A stretch of DNA of 64,000 nucleotides from Streptosporangium violaceochromogenes. GTDB lineage: Bacteria > Actinomycetota > Actinomycetes > Streptosporangiales > Streptosporangiaceae. Below, one piece after another: positions 1 through 8,123 of this stretch (position 1 is the first letter of the stretch; each line of letters starts with the position of its first letter). The notes under the pieces were generated by a model, which saw only the letters and a list, made by a program, of their open reading frames with translations, made no database searches and was not told the origin of the DNA. The stretch spans positions 124,001 through 188,000 of the forward strand of contig NZ_BNBB01000003.1 of assembly GCF_014654615.1 (NCBI RefSeq), in the 5' to 3' direction. Position numbers and translations under genes: made by a program.

Positions 1-362
1 AGCTGTGCATAACCCTGCTGCGATCCGCCGGCCTGGGGATAACCCGACCCGGGCGCCTGTGGATAAGTGTCGGGCCGGGGGCCGCCGCCGGTGTCGCCGC
101 CGGCCGCGCCGGGGTCGACCATGACCGCGACCTGCATGGGACGGCCGAACTCCTGGGAGAGCGCGTGGCCGATCAGCGGGCGGAGCTTGTTCTCAAGGAC
201 ATCCCTGGCGAAGTCGGTCGGGGCGGCGAGCACGACGGTGTTGTTCATCAGGCCGAAGGGCCGCGTCATGCTGAGCCACACGCGCTGCTGGGACGGCACG
301 CTCTCGTTGAGGTAGTTCTTCAGCGCCCGCGCCCACATCTCGCCGAGATCCGTTCCGTCCAT
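1..362 (-). CDS. dnaA: Chromosomal replication initiator DnaA, N-terminal part (cut by window edge)
   Basis: DnaA opens the origin and loads DnaB. The reading frame from the ATG at 362 begins MDGTDLGEMWARALKNYL and continues with a typical domain I (SMTRPFGLMNNTVVLAAPTDFARDV). It then enters a Gly/Pro/Gln-rich domain II linker with TYPQ, GYPQ and GYAQ repeats before the window ends, so about 120 residues are visible and the AAA+ and DNA-binding domains lie outside. The gene is divergent from rpmH, as in other actinobacteria. The start was chosen because it is the first ATG giving a domain I of normal length. The linker codons themselves form DnaA-box sequences (58-66 and 4-12), which is noted as a finding. 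Confidence 0.95.
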   Translation of the reverse strand, partial: MDGTDLGEMWARALKNYLNESVPSQQRVWLSMTRPFGLMNNTVVLAAPTDFARDVLENKLRPLIGHALSQEFGRPMQVAVMVDPGAAGGDTGGGPRPDTYPQAPGSGYPQAGGSQQGYAQ

Positions 363-416
363 GCCCGGCCCATCCTCCTCCGACGCGGCCCCCGCCTTGA
401 GCTCGCCGCGATCCGT

Positions 417-725
417 TTATCCACACCGATGGCCGCCGGACGCATCGGATTTCCCCGTTGTCCACATGTCGGAGCCCCTGTGACCCCCTGGGGCCGCCGA
501 CCGGGATCCACAGCGAATCCACATCGCATCCACACACTGTGCACAGCCCCTCACCTGCTGCGAAAACGTGTCCTGTCAGGGAAGGAAGGCCTCCCGCGGG
601 AGCCCTGTCCACAGCCTGTGCTCGCGACGTTGTCCACAGCCTAGTGGCAGTACGGGGGAGGCTGAGTGCACATCCTGTGGACGGCGGGGCGTCGGTGGAA
701 AAAGGGGCTGTGGATTCGTGGACAA
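417..725. promoter_or_regulatory. oriC: DnaA-box cluster, origin-like region between dnaA and rpmH
   Basis: I count about ten matches to the actinobacterial DnaA box. On the plus strand they are at 417-425 (TTATCCACA), 458-466 (TTGTCCACA), 504-512, 515-523 and 526-534 (GGATCCACA, GAATCCACA, GCATCCACA), 605-613 (CTGTCCACA) and 630-638 (TTGTCCACA). On the minus strand they are at 676-684, 709-717 and 717-725. The three at 504, 515 and 526 are spaced exactly 11 bp, one helical turn. Orientation flips between 638 and 676. In Streptomyces and Mycobacterium the mapped oriC lies on the other side of dnaA, so this could be the origin, part of a bipartite origin, or a dnaA autoregulatory region. Confidence 0.8.
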
Positions 726-747
726 CCCACAACCGGCGCCTTTCGGT

Positions 748-777
748 TTGACCTGGGGCGCGCCTTCCCCGTAACGT
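748..777 (+). promoter_or_regulatory. Candidate rpmH promoter
   Basis: TTGACC at 748-753 and TAACGT at 772-777 are separated by 18 bases and lie 114 bases before the rpmH start. They fit a vegetative sigma-70 promoter reading into rpmH-rnpA. The assignment rests only on consensus similarity and position. Confidence 0.45.
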
Positions 778-890
778 ACGACGGTCGGCTTGCCACGCGA
801 CGGCTATTTCGCATGCCCCGCTTCCGGCAGGCCAGTCACTGTCGAGCGTCCCCATGTGCTGGGGGCGTGCCCTAAGCCTGGAGCCCACTC

Positions 891-1028
891 GTGAGCAAGC
901 GTACTTTCCAGCCGAACAACCGTCGTCGCGCCAAGACCCACGGCTTCCGGCTGCGCATGCGCACCCGCGCGGGTCGCGCCATCCTGGCCGCCCGCCGTCG
1001 CAAGGGCCGTGCCGAGCTCTCCGCCTGA
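891..1028 (+). CDS. rpmH: 50S ribosomal protein bL34
   Basis: This 45-residue protein starts at a GTG and reads [20 protein letters not shown], followed by an Arg/Lys-rich tail ending in ELSA. It is nearly identical to the actinobacterial bL34 sequence I know. It binds 23S rRNA in the large ribosomal subunit. It is first in the operon with rnpA, yidD and yidC and is divergent from dnaA across the DnaA-box cluster. Confidence 0.98.
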   Translation: MSKRTFQPNNRRRAKTHGFRLRMRTRAGRAILAARRRKGRAELSA

Positions 1029-1140
1029 CGTATCCGCCGTGCCCGGTCCGCCGGGCCAAGGCAGAGGCGTTCCGTCGCCCGCCGGCCGTGACGTCGGCGG
1101 GCGACATCCGTACCTGCCCCCGGGTCGACAAGGTCCTCTC

Positions 1141-1515
1141 GTGCTGCCGTCCGTGTCCCGAATGCGCCGGGGCGAGGAGTTCACGAACGCGGTCAAAAAG
1201 GGAAGCCGCGCAGGCCGTCCCACCCTGGTCGCGCACTTTGGCATGCGTACGGAACCCGGTGGGCCACCCCTGGTGGGGTTTGTGGTGAGCCGTGCCGTGG
1301 GAGGCGCGGTCACCCGAAATCGAGTCAAACGTCAGTTGAGACACCTCATGCGAGACCGTCTCCATCGCCTCCCGCAGGGTAGCCTGCTGGTTGTACGCGC
1401 CAATCCACCGGCCGCGTCCGCGCGAAGCGAGCGCCTTGCCGCCGAACTCGACGTCGCGCTGGATCGTTTACTCAGGCGGCGAGAGCCTTCCCGGGCTCAC
1501 ACGGATGGGCGATGA
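1141..1515 (+). CDS. rnpA: Ribonuclease P protein component
   Basis: RnpA is the protein cofactor of RNase P, which removes 5' leaders from tRNA precursors. The 124-residue reading from the GTG at 1141 begins [14 protein letters not shown], matching the usual start of the family. It carries the conserved RNA-binding signature [10 protein letters not shown] around residues 58-67. The frame is open further upstream, but those residues are low complexity and unlike the family, so the 1141 start is preferred. The stop overlaps the yidD start by four bases (ATGA), indicating coupled translation. Confidence 0.95.
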   Translation: MLPSVSRMRRGEEFTNAVKKGSRAGRPTLVAHFGMRTEPGGPPLVGFVVSRAVGGAVTRNRVKRQLRHLMRDRLHRLPQGSLLVVRANPPAASARSERLAAELDVALDRLLRRREPSRAHTDGR

Positions 1516-1793
1516 TGACGGCGCAGCATACCGCCGGGATTTCCCCGGCTGCCAGGACCCTGATGGCTCCTATCCGGTTCTACCGGAGCTATGTGAGTCC
1601 CCTGCTGGGTCCCCGTTGCCGCTTCCATCCTTCGTGCAGTGCCTACGGGCTTGAGGCGGTGGCCGTCCACGGCGCGCTGCGCGGTACGTGGCTGACGATC
1701 CGCAGGATCGGGCGATGCCACCCATTCCACCCCGGAGGCTTTGACCCGGTACCCCCGCGTCCGGGCCGGTCCGACGAAACGCAAGGGAGCTAG
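1512..1793 (+). CDS. yidD: Membrane protein insertion efficiency factor YidD
   Basis: YidD is a small membrane-associated protein that assists insertion together with YidC. The 93-residue product has the diagnostic core [20 protein letters not shown] followed by a GALRG segment and [15 protein letters not shown]. It overlaps rnpA by four bases and is followed immediately by yidC, the universal arrangement in this operon. Confidence 0.95.
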   Translation: MMTAQHTAGISPAARTLMAPIRFYRSYVSPLLGPRCRFHPSCSAYGLEAVAVHGALRGTWLTIRRIGRCHPFHPGGFDPVPPRPGRSDETQGS

Positions 1794-1797
1794 CTCG

Positions 1798-2754
1798 GTG
1801 GAGCTGTCCTGGCTGAACTGGCTGTACACGGCCGTCGCTCACGTCATCACCTGGATTCACCAGGGATACAGCGGCTTCCTCGACCCGAACAGCGGGCTGA
1901 CCTGGGCGCTGACCATCATCACCCTCACGGTGCTGATGCGACTGCTCATCTTCCCTCTCTTCCTCAAGCAGATGCGTTCGTCGAGGAAGATGCAGGAGCT
2001 GGCGCCCAAGGTCCAGGAACTGCGTAAGCGGTACAAGAACGACAAGCAGCGCATGAACCAGGAGGTCATGGCGCTGTACCAGGGGCAGGGGGCCAACCCG
2101 CTCGGCGGTTGTCTGCCCGTCGTGGCGCAGTTCCCGATCTTCATCTCGATGTTCACCGTGCTGAACGCGATGGCCCACGGCCAGCTCAAGTTCGGCATGT
2201 CGAAGGAACTCGTCGACAGCGCCCGAGCCGCGCACATCTTCGGCGCCCCACTGCCGGCGACCTTCTGGACCGACGCCGCCCAGATCGAGGCGCTCGGAGC
2301 CAACCCGGTCCAGACGAAGATCGTGCTCGCCGTCTTCGTGGCGATCAGCTCGCTGACCACCTTCCTCACCGTCCGGCAGAGCGTCGGCCGCTCGATGGCC
2401 CAGATGCCGGACAACCCGATGGCGCAGCAGCAGAAGATCCTGATGTACATCTCGCCGCTGTTCGCGATCTTCTCCCTCAACTTCCCGCTCGGCCTCATCC
2501 TCTACTGGGTCACCACCAACCTCTGGACCCTGGGGCAGCAGCACTGGTTCTACAGCCGCCACCCCATGCCCGTGCCCGACGCCAAGGGCAACATGGTGAC
2601 GCCCGAGCCGAAGCCGAGCCTGCTGAGCAAGGTCAAGAAGAGCGCGCCCGAGCCCGAGCCCGAGACGCCCTCCGCCTCTCCGGAGTCCAAGCAGATCCGC
2701 CGGCAGCCGACCCGCCAGCCCCGCAGCAAGCGGACGGGTAGTAAGAAGTCTTGA
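1798..2754 (+). CDS. yidC: Membrane protein insertase YidC/Oxa1
   Basis: YidC inserts and folds inner-membrane proteins, alone or with SecYEG. The GTG at 1798 follows an AAGGGAG ribosome-binding site at 1783-1789; the longer open frame from 1741 would add residues unlike the family. The 318-residue protein has the short actinobacterial N-terminus (VELSWLNWLYTAVAHVI), the cytoplasmic helical hairpin rich in Lys/Arg (about residues 55-85), a conserved NPLGGCLPVVAQFPIF segment, and further membrane helices. It ends in an acidic then basic tail. The stop codon is adjacent to jag. Confidence 0.96.
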   Translation: MELSWLNWLYTAVAHVITWIHQGYSGFLDPNSGLTWALTIITLTVLMRLLIFPLFLKQMRSSRKMQELAPKVQELRKRYKNDKQRMNQEVMALYQGQGANPLGGCLPVVAQFPIFISMFTVLNAMAHGQLKFGMSKELVDSARAAHIFGAPLPATFWTDAAQIEALGANPVQTKIVLAVFVAISSLTTFLTVRQSVGRSMAQMPDNPMAQQQKILMYISPLFAIFSLNFPLGLILYWVTTNLWTLGQQHWFYSRHPMPVPDAKGNMVTPEPKPSLLSKVKKSAPEPEPETPSASPESKQIRRQPTRQPRSKRTGSKKS

Positions 2755-2789
2755 GGATCATCCCCGACAGCACGAAGGAGTGGCCGGAC

Positions 2790-3293
2790 GTGACCGAGGC
2801 CGAGGCCGAAAAGGAGACCGTGAAGGCGGTTCCCGATCTCGCCGCGCTGGAGCAGGAAGGCGAGATCGCGGCGGATTACGTCGAGGGTCTCCTTGACATC
2901 GCCGACATCGACGGTGACATCGACATGGATGTCGAAGGCGATCGCGCCGTGGTGTCGGTTGTGGGCGTCAAGGGGAGTGACCTCGTGGGTCCCCACGGCG
3001 AGGTCCTGGAGGCGATCCAGGAACTGACCCGCCTTGCGGTGCATCGCCAGACCGGGGAGCGCTCCCGGCTCATGCTCGACATCGGCGGGTATCGCGAGCG
3101 CCGCCGGGCCGAACTCCGCGAACTCGGCACCAAGATCGCGGCAGACGTCAAGCGCAGCGGAGAGCCCAAGCCGCTGCAGCCGATGACTCCGTTCGAGCGC
3201 AAGGTCGTGCACGACGCGGTCGCGGCGGCGGGTCTGCGGAGCGAGTCCGAGGGCGAGGAGCCCCGGCGTTTCGTGGTGGTCCTCCCCGCGTAG
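2790..3293 (+). CDS. jag: Jag/KhpB-type RNA-binding protein (KH and R3H domains)
   Basis: Jag family proteins bind single-stranded RNA and are encoded next to YidC. The GTG at 2790 has a GAAGGAG ribosome-binding site at 2774-2780. The 167-residue product has an acidic N-terminus, a KH domain with the GxxG loop as GPHG, and a C-terminal R3H domain with the signature PFERKVVHDAV. The Jag-N domain of Firmicutes homologues is absent, as usual in actinobacteria. A strong terminator follows. Confidence 0.93.
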   Translation: MTEAEAEKETVKAVPDLAALEQEGEIAADYVEGLLDIADIDGDIDMDVEGDRAVVSVVGVKGSDLVGPHGEVLEAIQELTRLAVHRQTGERSRLMLDIGGYRERRRAELRELGTKIAADVKRSGEPKPLQPMTPFERKVVHDAVAAAGLRSESEGEEPRRFVVVLPA

Positions 3294-3313
3294 CCGCGAA
3301 GGCACAGGCACAC

Positions 3314-3353
3314 GAAGGCCGCCGTCCCCGACTCTCCGGGGGCGGCGGCCTTC
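3314..3353 (+). terminator. Stem-loop terminator after jag
   Basis: A near-perfect 17-bp stem (GAAGGCCGCCG then CCCCG at 3314-3330, pairing with 3337-3353) surrounds a six-base loop. It lies 20 bases after the jag stop and before rsmG. There is no long T run, which is common in high-GC genomes. Confidence 0.75.
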
Positions 3354-3444
3354 GCGCGTCCCGCTCCCGTACGGCGGTGCGGAGCGGGCCCACTAGCCTT
3401 AGAACGCCCTGCTCCAGAGAGTTCCAAGGAAGAGTGAGCGTCGA

Positions 3445-4155
3445 GTGAGTGACCAGATCCCCGAACCGCCCGAGATCGCGCGCACGGTGTTCACCGGTGA
3501 CGCCTGGTCCAGGGCGGAGACGTTCGCGGGACTGCTGGCCGGGCCCGGGGTGGTGCGCGGCCTGCTCGGTCCCCGCGAGGTGTCCCGTATCTGGGATCGG
3601 CACCTCCTCAACTGCGCGGTGGTCGCCGAAGCGGTCCCCGCCGATGTCCGGCTGGTGGACATCGGTTCGGGGGCGGGCCTGCCCGGATTGGTGCTGGCGA
3701 TCGTCCGGCCCGACCTCAGGGTCACCCTCCTGGAGCCGCTGCTGCGCCGGACGGTCTTCCTGCAGGAGTGTGTGGAGTCCCTGGAACTTTCCAACGTCGA
3801 GGTGCTCCGCGGCCGGGCCGAGGAGTTCGCGGGCCGGCGCGAGTTCGACGTCGCCTCCGCCCGCGCGGTGGCGCCACTCGACCGGCTGCTGACGTGGGCA
3901 CTGCCCCTGCTGCGCGAGGGAGGCGAGCTTCTGGCCATGAAGGGGGAGCGGGCGGCGGAGGAATTGGCGGACGCCGAGGCGCAATTACGCTCCAGCGGGG
4001 TGCGAACCGCCGAGCTTGTATCGGTCGGGCACGGTAAGGTCGAGCCGCCCGCAACTCTCATCCGGGTGGTCGCCGGTCAGGCCTCCGGAGGAGCACGGAA
4101 AGGCACTCGCCGAAAGGACCGTGCCCAGAGGGTCAAGCGGGCGCGAGGCCAGTAG
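3445..4155 (+). CDS. rsmG: 16S rRNA (guanine-527-N7)-methyltransferase RsmG
   Basis: RsmG (GidB) methylates G527 of 16S rRNA; loss of function gives low-level streptomycin resistance in other bacteria. The 236-residue protein has the SAM-binding motif VDIGSGAGLPG around residues 71-81, LLEPLLRR after the second strand, and ASARAVAPLDRLL typical of the family. The start is a GTG at 3445. The C-terminus ends in a basic tail. It is followed by parA after 184 bases. Confidence 0.95.
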   Translation: MSDQIPEPPEIARTVFTGDAWSRAETFAGLLAGPGVVRGLLGPREVSRIWDRHLLNCAVVAEAVPADVRLVDIGSGAGLPGLVLAIVRPDLRVTLLEPLLRRTVFLQECVESLELSNVEVLRGRAEEFAGRREFDVASARAVAPLDRLLTWALPLLREGGELLAMKGERAAEELADAEAQLRSSGVRTAELVSVGHGKVEPPATLIRVVAGQASGGARKGTRRKDRAQRVKRARGQ

Positions 4156-4339
4156 ACAGACCGAGCGAAGCGAGTCAAGGCCAGTGAATGACCATGAAAG
4201 TGCGATCGTGAGCGCGGGATGTGGTCTCGGCTGGCCTGAACGCCCTACCGCTCAGCCGTGCGAACGGCGCTTTTCCGGTCTGGGCTGGCCGGTATCGGCT
4301 CCCGCCGCTGCGGCAAGGCCGGTTGAAAGGACGACGACC

Positions 4340-5266
4340 GTGACCCAGTCCCCCCTTAACCCCGGCGACTCGCCGCTGGTACGAGAGGCACTCAGCTCAG
4401 TGGTTTCACGTGAAACATCGGCCAAGACGATGACAACGGCTCCCGGAGGAAGTGGCGGGGCGAGGGACGGCGACTGGCCCCGGCCGCCCAAGACCCGCAT
4501 CTTCACCGTGGCCAACCAGAAAGGCGGCGTGGGGAAGACCACCACGTCGGTGAACCTCGCCGCCGCACTCTCCATGCACGGTCAGCGGGTCCTGGTGGTC
4601 GACCTCGACCCCCAGGGCAATGCCTCGACGGCGCTTTCCGTAGAGCACCGCGGTGATGTGCCGGATATGTACAAGGTGCTCGTGGAGGACATGCCTCTTC
4701 AGGAGGCCGTGAAGCCGGTACCGGGCATGTCCGGTCTCTACTGCGCCCCCGCCACGATCGACCTGGCCGGCGCCGAGATCGAACTCGTCTCCATGGTCGC
4801 GCGCGAGGCCCGGCTACAGCGGGCGCTGAACGCCTACAAGGAGATCGAGTTCGACTACATCCTCATCGACTGCCCTCCTTCCCTCGGGCTGCTGACCGTC
4901 AACGCGCTGATGGCCGCGAACGAGCTGCTGATCCCCATCCAGTGCGAGTACTACGCCCTGGAAGGGCTCGGCCAGCTCCTCCGGAACGTCGATCTCGTCC
5001 GCGCGCATCTGAACCCCACACTCCAGCTGTCCACCATCCTGATGACGATGTACGACGGACGGACCAGACTGGCCTCGCAGGTCGCCGAAGAGGTTCGCTC
5101 CCACTTCCAGGACACCGTGCTCAGAACGCTGATCCCCCGCAGCGTCCGTGTCTCGGAGGCCCCGAGCTACGGTCAGTCGGTCATGACCTACGACCCGGGC
5201 TCCAGCGGCGCGATGGCCTATATGGACGCGGCCCGTGAGATCGCCTACCGTGGCGCGGCCGTGTGA
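4340..5266 (+). CDS. parA: Chromosome partitioning ATPase ParA (Soj)
   Basis: ParA is a Walker-type ATPase that moves ParB-parS complexes. The 308-residue protein starts at the GTG at 4340, giving an N-terminal tail of about 50 residues before KTRIFTVANQKGGVGKTTTS, the deviant Walker A motif (residues 61-69). DLDPQGNAS and DYILIDCPPSLGLLT follow. The frame is open back to 4016, but that part overlaps rsmG and has no family similarity. A parS site is embedded in the coding sequence of the N-terminal tail, where it encodes VSRET. Confidence 0.96.
   Translation: MTQSPLNPGDSPLVREALSSVVSRETSAKTMTTAPGGSGGARDGDWPRPPKTRIFTVANQKGGVGKTTTSVNLAAALSMHGQRVLVVDLDPQGNASTALSVEHRGDVPDMYKVLVEDMPLQEAVKPVPGMSGLYCAPATIDLAGAEIELVSMVAREARLQRALNAYKEIEFDYILIDCPPSLGLLTVNALMAANELLIPIQCEYYALEGLGQLLRNVDLVRAHLNPTLQLSTILMTMYDGRTRLASQVAEEVRSHFQDTVLRTLIPRSVRVSEAPSYGQSVMTYDPGSSGAMAYMDAAREIAYRGAAV
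4403..4416. promoter_or_regulatory. parS: parS site 1, inside parA
   Basis: The exact 14-bp palindrome GTTTCACGTGAAAC is the ParB-binding consensus. It lies in frame in parA and is read as VSRET. Confidence 0.95.
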
Positions 5267-5338
5267 ACGCGCCCGGACTCTCGACAATCATCGTGAAGGC
5301 CGTCAAGGGCGGGACCGTGAGCCGGAGAAGGGGTAGCA

Positions 5339-6313
5339 GTGGTGAGTAAGCAGCCGCGAGGGCTGGGCAAGGGTCTGGGAGCGCTCATCCCCACGGCTCC
5401 ACCCGTCGTGGAGGCGACGCCGTCGGCGACCGCGACGATGGTCACCCCTGAGCCGCACGTCCAGCGGCCTTCCGATCTCCAGCCGGTCGCGGGCGCCTAC
5501 TTCCTTGAGATCGCCGTCAAGGACATCGTGACCAACCCGAATCAGCCCCGGAAAATCTTCAACGAGGAGGCCCTGGAGGAACTGGCCGCGTCCATCCGTG
5601 AGGTGGGCCTGCTCCAGCCCGTCGTGGTGCGACCCGCGGGAGAGGGAGGCTACGAGCTGATCATGGGAGAGCGCCGCTGGCGCGCCTCCAAGCTCGCCGG
5701 CCTCTCCGAGATCCCCGCGATCGTCCGGAACACCCAGGAGGACAAGCTCCTGCTGGACGCGCTCATCGAGAACCTCCAGCGCGAGCAGCTCAACGCGCTG
5801 GAGGAGGCGGCGGCCTATCGGCAGTTGCTTGACGACTTCGGCGCCACTCACGAGCAGCTCGCCACCCGGATCGGCCGGTCGCGATCCCATGTGACGAACA
5901 CGCTGCGCCTCCTCAACCTGCCGGCCAAGGTGCAGCTCCGTGTGTCGGCGGGCACGATCAGCGCCGGACACGCGCGAGCCCTGCTGACCCTGGACGACCC
6001 TGTTGCGCAGGAGCGTCTCGCCGACCGGATCGTGGCCGAACTCCTGTCGGTCCGCGCGGTCGAGGAGATCGTGGCCGTGGGGGACGCCAAGGCGGCTCCG
6101 GCGCCCAGTGCGAGGGCACCGAGGGCGAAGCCGGTCGAGGAGCCGGCCCTTCGCCGGTTGGCCGATCGTCTCTCCGACCGTTTCGAGACCCGGGTGAAGG
6201 TCGACTTCGGCCGCCGCAAAGGGCGCATCGTGGTGGAGTTCGCGACCATCGACGACCTGGAACGTATCATCGACACGATGGCGCCGGGCTCGATGGAACC
6301 GGCCGGAGACTAA
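5339..6313 (+). CDS. parB: Chromosome partitioning CTPase/DNA-binding protein ParB (Spo0J)
   Basis: ParB binds parS and spreads as a CTP-dependent clamp. The 324-residue protein starts MVSKQPRGLGKGLGALIP, the conserved ParA-interacting N-terminus. NPNQPRKIFNEEALEELAASI and the GERRWRA box of the CTP-binding domain follow, then IENLQREQLN and the helix-turn-helix region with RIGRSRSHVTNTLRLLNLP. A low-complexity linker precedes the C-terminal dimerization domain. The GTG at 5342 is an equally possible start. It lies 72 bases after parA, and a parS lies 93 bases downstream. Confidence 0.96.
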   Translation: MVSKQPRGLGKGLGALIPTAPPVVEATPSATATMVTPEPHVQRPSDLQPVAGAYFLEIAVKDIVTNPNQPRKIFNEEALEELAASIREVGLLQPVVVRPAGEGGYELIMGERRWRASKLAGLSEIPAIVRNTQEDKLLLDALIENLQREQLNALEEAAAYRQLLDDFGATHEQLATRIGRSRSHVTNTLRLLNLPAKVQLRVSAGTISAGHARALLTLDDPVAQERLADRIVAELLSVRAVEEIVAVGDAKAAPAPSARAPRAKPVEEPALRRLADRLSDRFETRVKVDFGRRKGRIVVEFATIDDLERIIDTMAPGSMEPAGD

Positions 6314-6405
6314 GCCCCGTCGGGTGTCCGCTCCCTGCCCCGGCCGGGCTCGCCTCCCCGGGGGGACCGCGCTCTCCGGTCCTCGTTTCTGAACGGTCCT
6401 CTTGA

Positions 6406-6419
6406 GTTTCACGTGAAAC
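6406..6419. promoter_or_regulatory. parS: parS site 2, downstream of parB
   Basis: A second exact GTTTCACGTGAAAC palindrome lies in the intergenic region after parB. Confidence 0.95.
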
Positions 6420-6958
6420 GCAGGGGGGCCGTTCTCCTGTCTCGCCGGAGTCTTCGAGAGGGCGTCTTGGAACGACATCCCACTCCGCGCCGAGAGCCCG
6501 CCCGGCCTCGGGCGTGGTCCGAGGCGTCGACTCAGGGATCGGCTGACTCGACGACCGCCCCCCAGCCGTCTCTCGCCGGCGTGCCCGCCGGGGATCGGAG
6601 TTCGCCAGAGACAGGCTCACCGGGCCCACGTCCCTTTCCGGATCTTCTCCGCGCCGTCGTGTCGCCGATCGCGCGTTACCGCCGGGTGGGCCTCAAAGCG
6701 AGGTGGTGGGTCGTGGACGGCGTCAGAGATGTCATCCATGCCTGCTGCCGGCGTCTATGCGCGGGCAGGTGGAGGGTGACGTGGGGCCGCGTCCGTGCCG
6801 GGCCGGCCGAGCGGGACGGGCGATCAGACGCCGGCGGAGCGTGGCACCCCGCGCCCTGGCTGCGGGCGGAGCCGGCCAGGCGATCGGTGGCACGTGTGCT
6901 GAGCGCCGGATCGGGCCCGGAGGTTCAGAGGGATCGAGCGGCGCGGTGAGTTCTGTTC
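6420..6958. other. About 540 bases after parS 2 with no supported gene
   Basis: A plus-strand frame is open from 6413 to 6949, but its translation is Arg/Pro/Ser-rich without recognisable domains and it begins inside the parS palindrome, so I do not call it. I see no RNA gene or strong repeat. This may be a relic, or the non-coding edge between the core operon and the accessory block. Confidence 0.5.
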
Positions 6959-7966
6959 TCACGGCGTCAGACCGATCTCTGGTCTTGCGGTGCGTGCGGC
7001 GTGGGCGTAGCGGGCGGCGAGGTCCGCGAACGCGGCGGCCAGTTGGGGTGGGCCGATGACGTCGATATCGGTGTCGAAGCGGCCGATGGCCGCGGCGAGT
7101 CCGGTCCATGACCAGGAGCCGAGGGTGAGCCGGCAGTGGTGGGGGCCGAGTTCCTCGACGATTCCGCCCCGGGCGAAGGGTGCGACATCGGCGGCCGGGA
7201 GGTGGAGGATGACCTCACCTTGGCAGGGCCAGTCGGTGGTGGTGCCGTCGTTGCCGCGGAATCGGCCGGTGATGAAGGTGGAGACGTCGCCCCCGGGAAG
7301 TTCGCGAGGGGTGAAGCGGGGGCCGGTGGGTGTGCGGGGCCGGATGCGGTCGACGCGGAAGGTGCGCCAGTTCTCACGGTCGAGGTCCCACGCCACGAGA
7401 TACCAGCGATCACGCCAGGTGACCAGGTGGTGGGGTTGTACTCGGCGAGGGCTGTCGGCTGAGGTGCTTGGGCCCGGCGTGTAGTCGAAGCGCAGTTCCT
7501 CGCGGGCATGGATGACGCGGCTCAGATCCATCAGGACCTGAGCGTCGACCTGGTGGGTGTCGCCGGCCGCGGGCGGCTGGACGGCGGTGACGCGCAGCAG
7601 GTCGACGCGGTGACGTAGGCGGGGCGGCATGACCTGGCTGAGGGTGGCCAGGGCGCGGGAAGCGTCTTCGGCGACGGTGGTGCCTGTGGTGCCGGTGGCC
7701 GCGGTCTGTAGCGCGACGGCCAGGGCGACGGCCTGGCCGTCGTCGAACAACATGGGGGGCATGTGGGTACCCGCCTCCAGCCGGTAGCCACCGGCCGGTC
7801 CTTTGACGGTCGTGATCGGGTAGCCGAGTTCGCGCAGGCGGTCGATGTCACGGCGCACGGTGCGCGAGGTGATGTCGAGACGCTCGGCGAGATCCTCACC
7901 GGACCAGTCACGGTGCGTTTGGAGCAGGGAGAGCAGCGCGAGCAGCCGGGAGGACGTTTTATGCAT
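6959..7966 (-). CDS. WYL-domain transcriptional regulator (YafY/PafC type)
   Basis: The 335-residue protein has an N-terminal winged helix (about residues 1-60, with DITSRTVRRDIDRLRELGYP). A central WYL domain follows (about 140-210, with HHLVTWRDRWYLVAWDLDRENWRTFRVDRI), then a C-terminal WCX-like extension. Such regulators bind ligands or nucleic acid through the WYL domain. The gene is divergent from the VOC-like ORF. A perfect 10-bp inverted repeat 19 bases before its start is probably its operator, implying autoregulation and control of the divergent gene. Confidence 0.9.
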   Translation of the reverse strand: MHKTSSRLLALLSLLQTHRDWSGEDLAERLDITSRTVRRDIDRLRELGYPITTVKGPAGGYRLEAGTHMPPMLFDDGQAVALAVALQTAATGTTGTTVAEDASRALATLSQVMPPRLRHRVDLLRVTAVQPPAAGDTHQVDAQVLMDLSRVIHAREELRFDYTPGPSTSADSPRRVQPHHLVTWRDRWYLVAWDLDRENWRTFRVDRIRPRTPTGPRFTPRELPGGDVSTFITGRFRGNDGTTTDWPCQGEVILHLPAADVAPFARGGIVEELGPHHCRLTLGSWSWTGLAAAIGRFDTDIDVIGPPQLAAAFADLAARYAHAARTARPEIGLTP

Positions 7967-7984
7967 GACACCAGCTTTCCTGCA

Positions 7985-8009
7985 GTAGAGGACAGGAGCT
8001 GTCCTCTAC
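7985..8009. promoter_or_regulatory. Perfect inverted repeat, likely operator of the WYL regulator
   Basis: The arms GTAGAGGACA (7985-7994) and TGTCCTCTAC (8000-8009) are perfect complements around a five-base spacer. The repeat lies between the divergent starts of the WYL regulator and the VOC-like ORF, where an autoregulatory operator is expected. Confidence 0.7.
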
Positions 8010-8123
8010 CTCTGTCATGGTGGCATGCGAACCGTTAGGGAGGCATCGCCCCGGTCACGGCAGCCGCCACCTGGGCTTGGACGGTCGGCGGCGTATTCGT
8101 CACATCGAGACAAGGAACAGGTC

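Noticed and set aside
193..1365. Long minus-strand frame across oriC, rpmH and rnpA
   Set aside because: It runs antisense to the certain rpmH and rnpA genes and through the DnaA boxes; high GC makes such open frames common.
4016..4339. Possible 108-residue N-terminal extension of ParA
   Set aside because: It would overlap rsmG and the residues have no similarity to ParA; the GTG at 4340 gives the usual tail length.
6413..6949. Open plus-strand frame of 178 codons after parB
   Set aside because: It starts inside the parS palindrome, has Arg/Pro/Ser-rich composition and shows no domain or ribosome-binding site.
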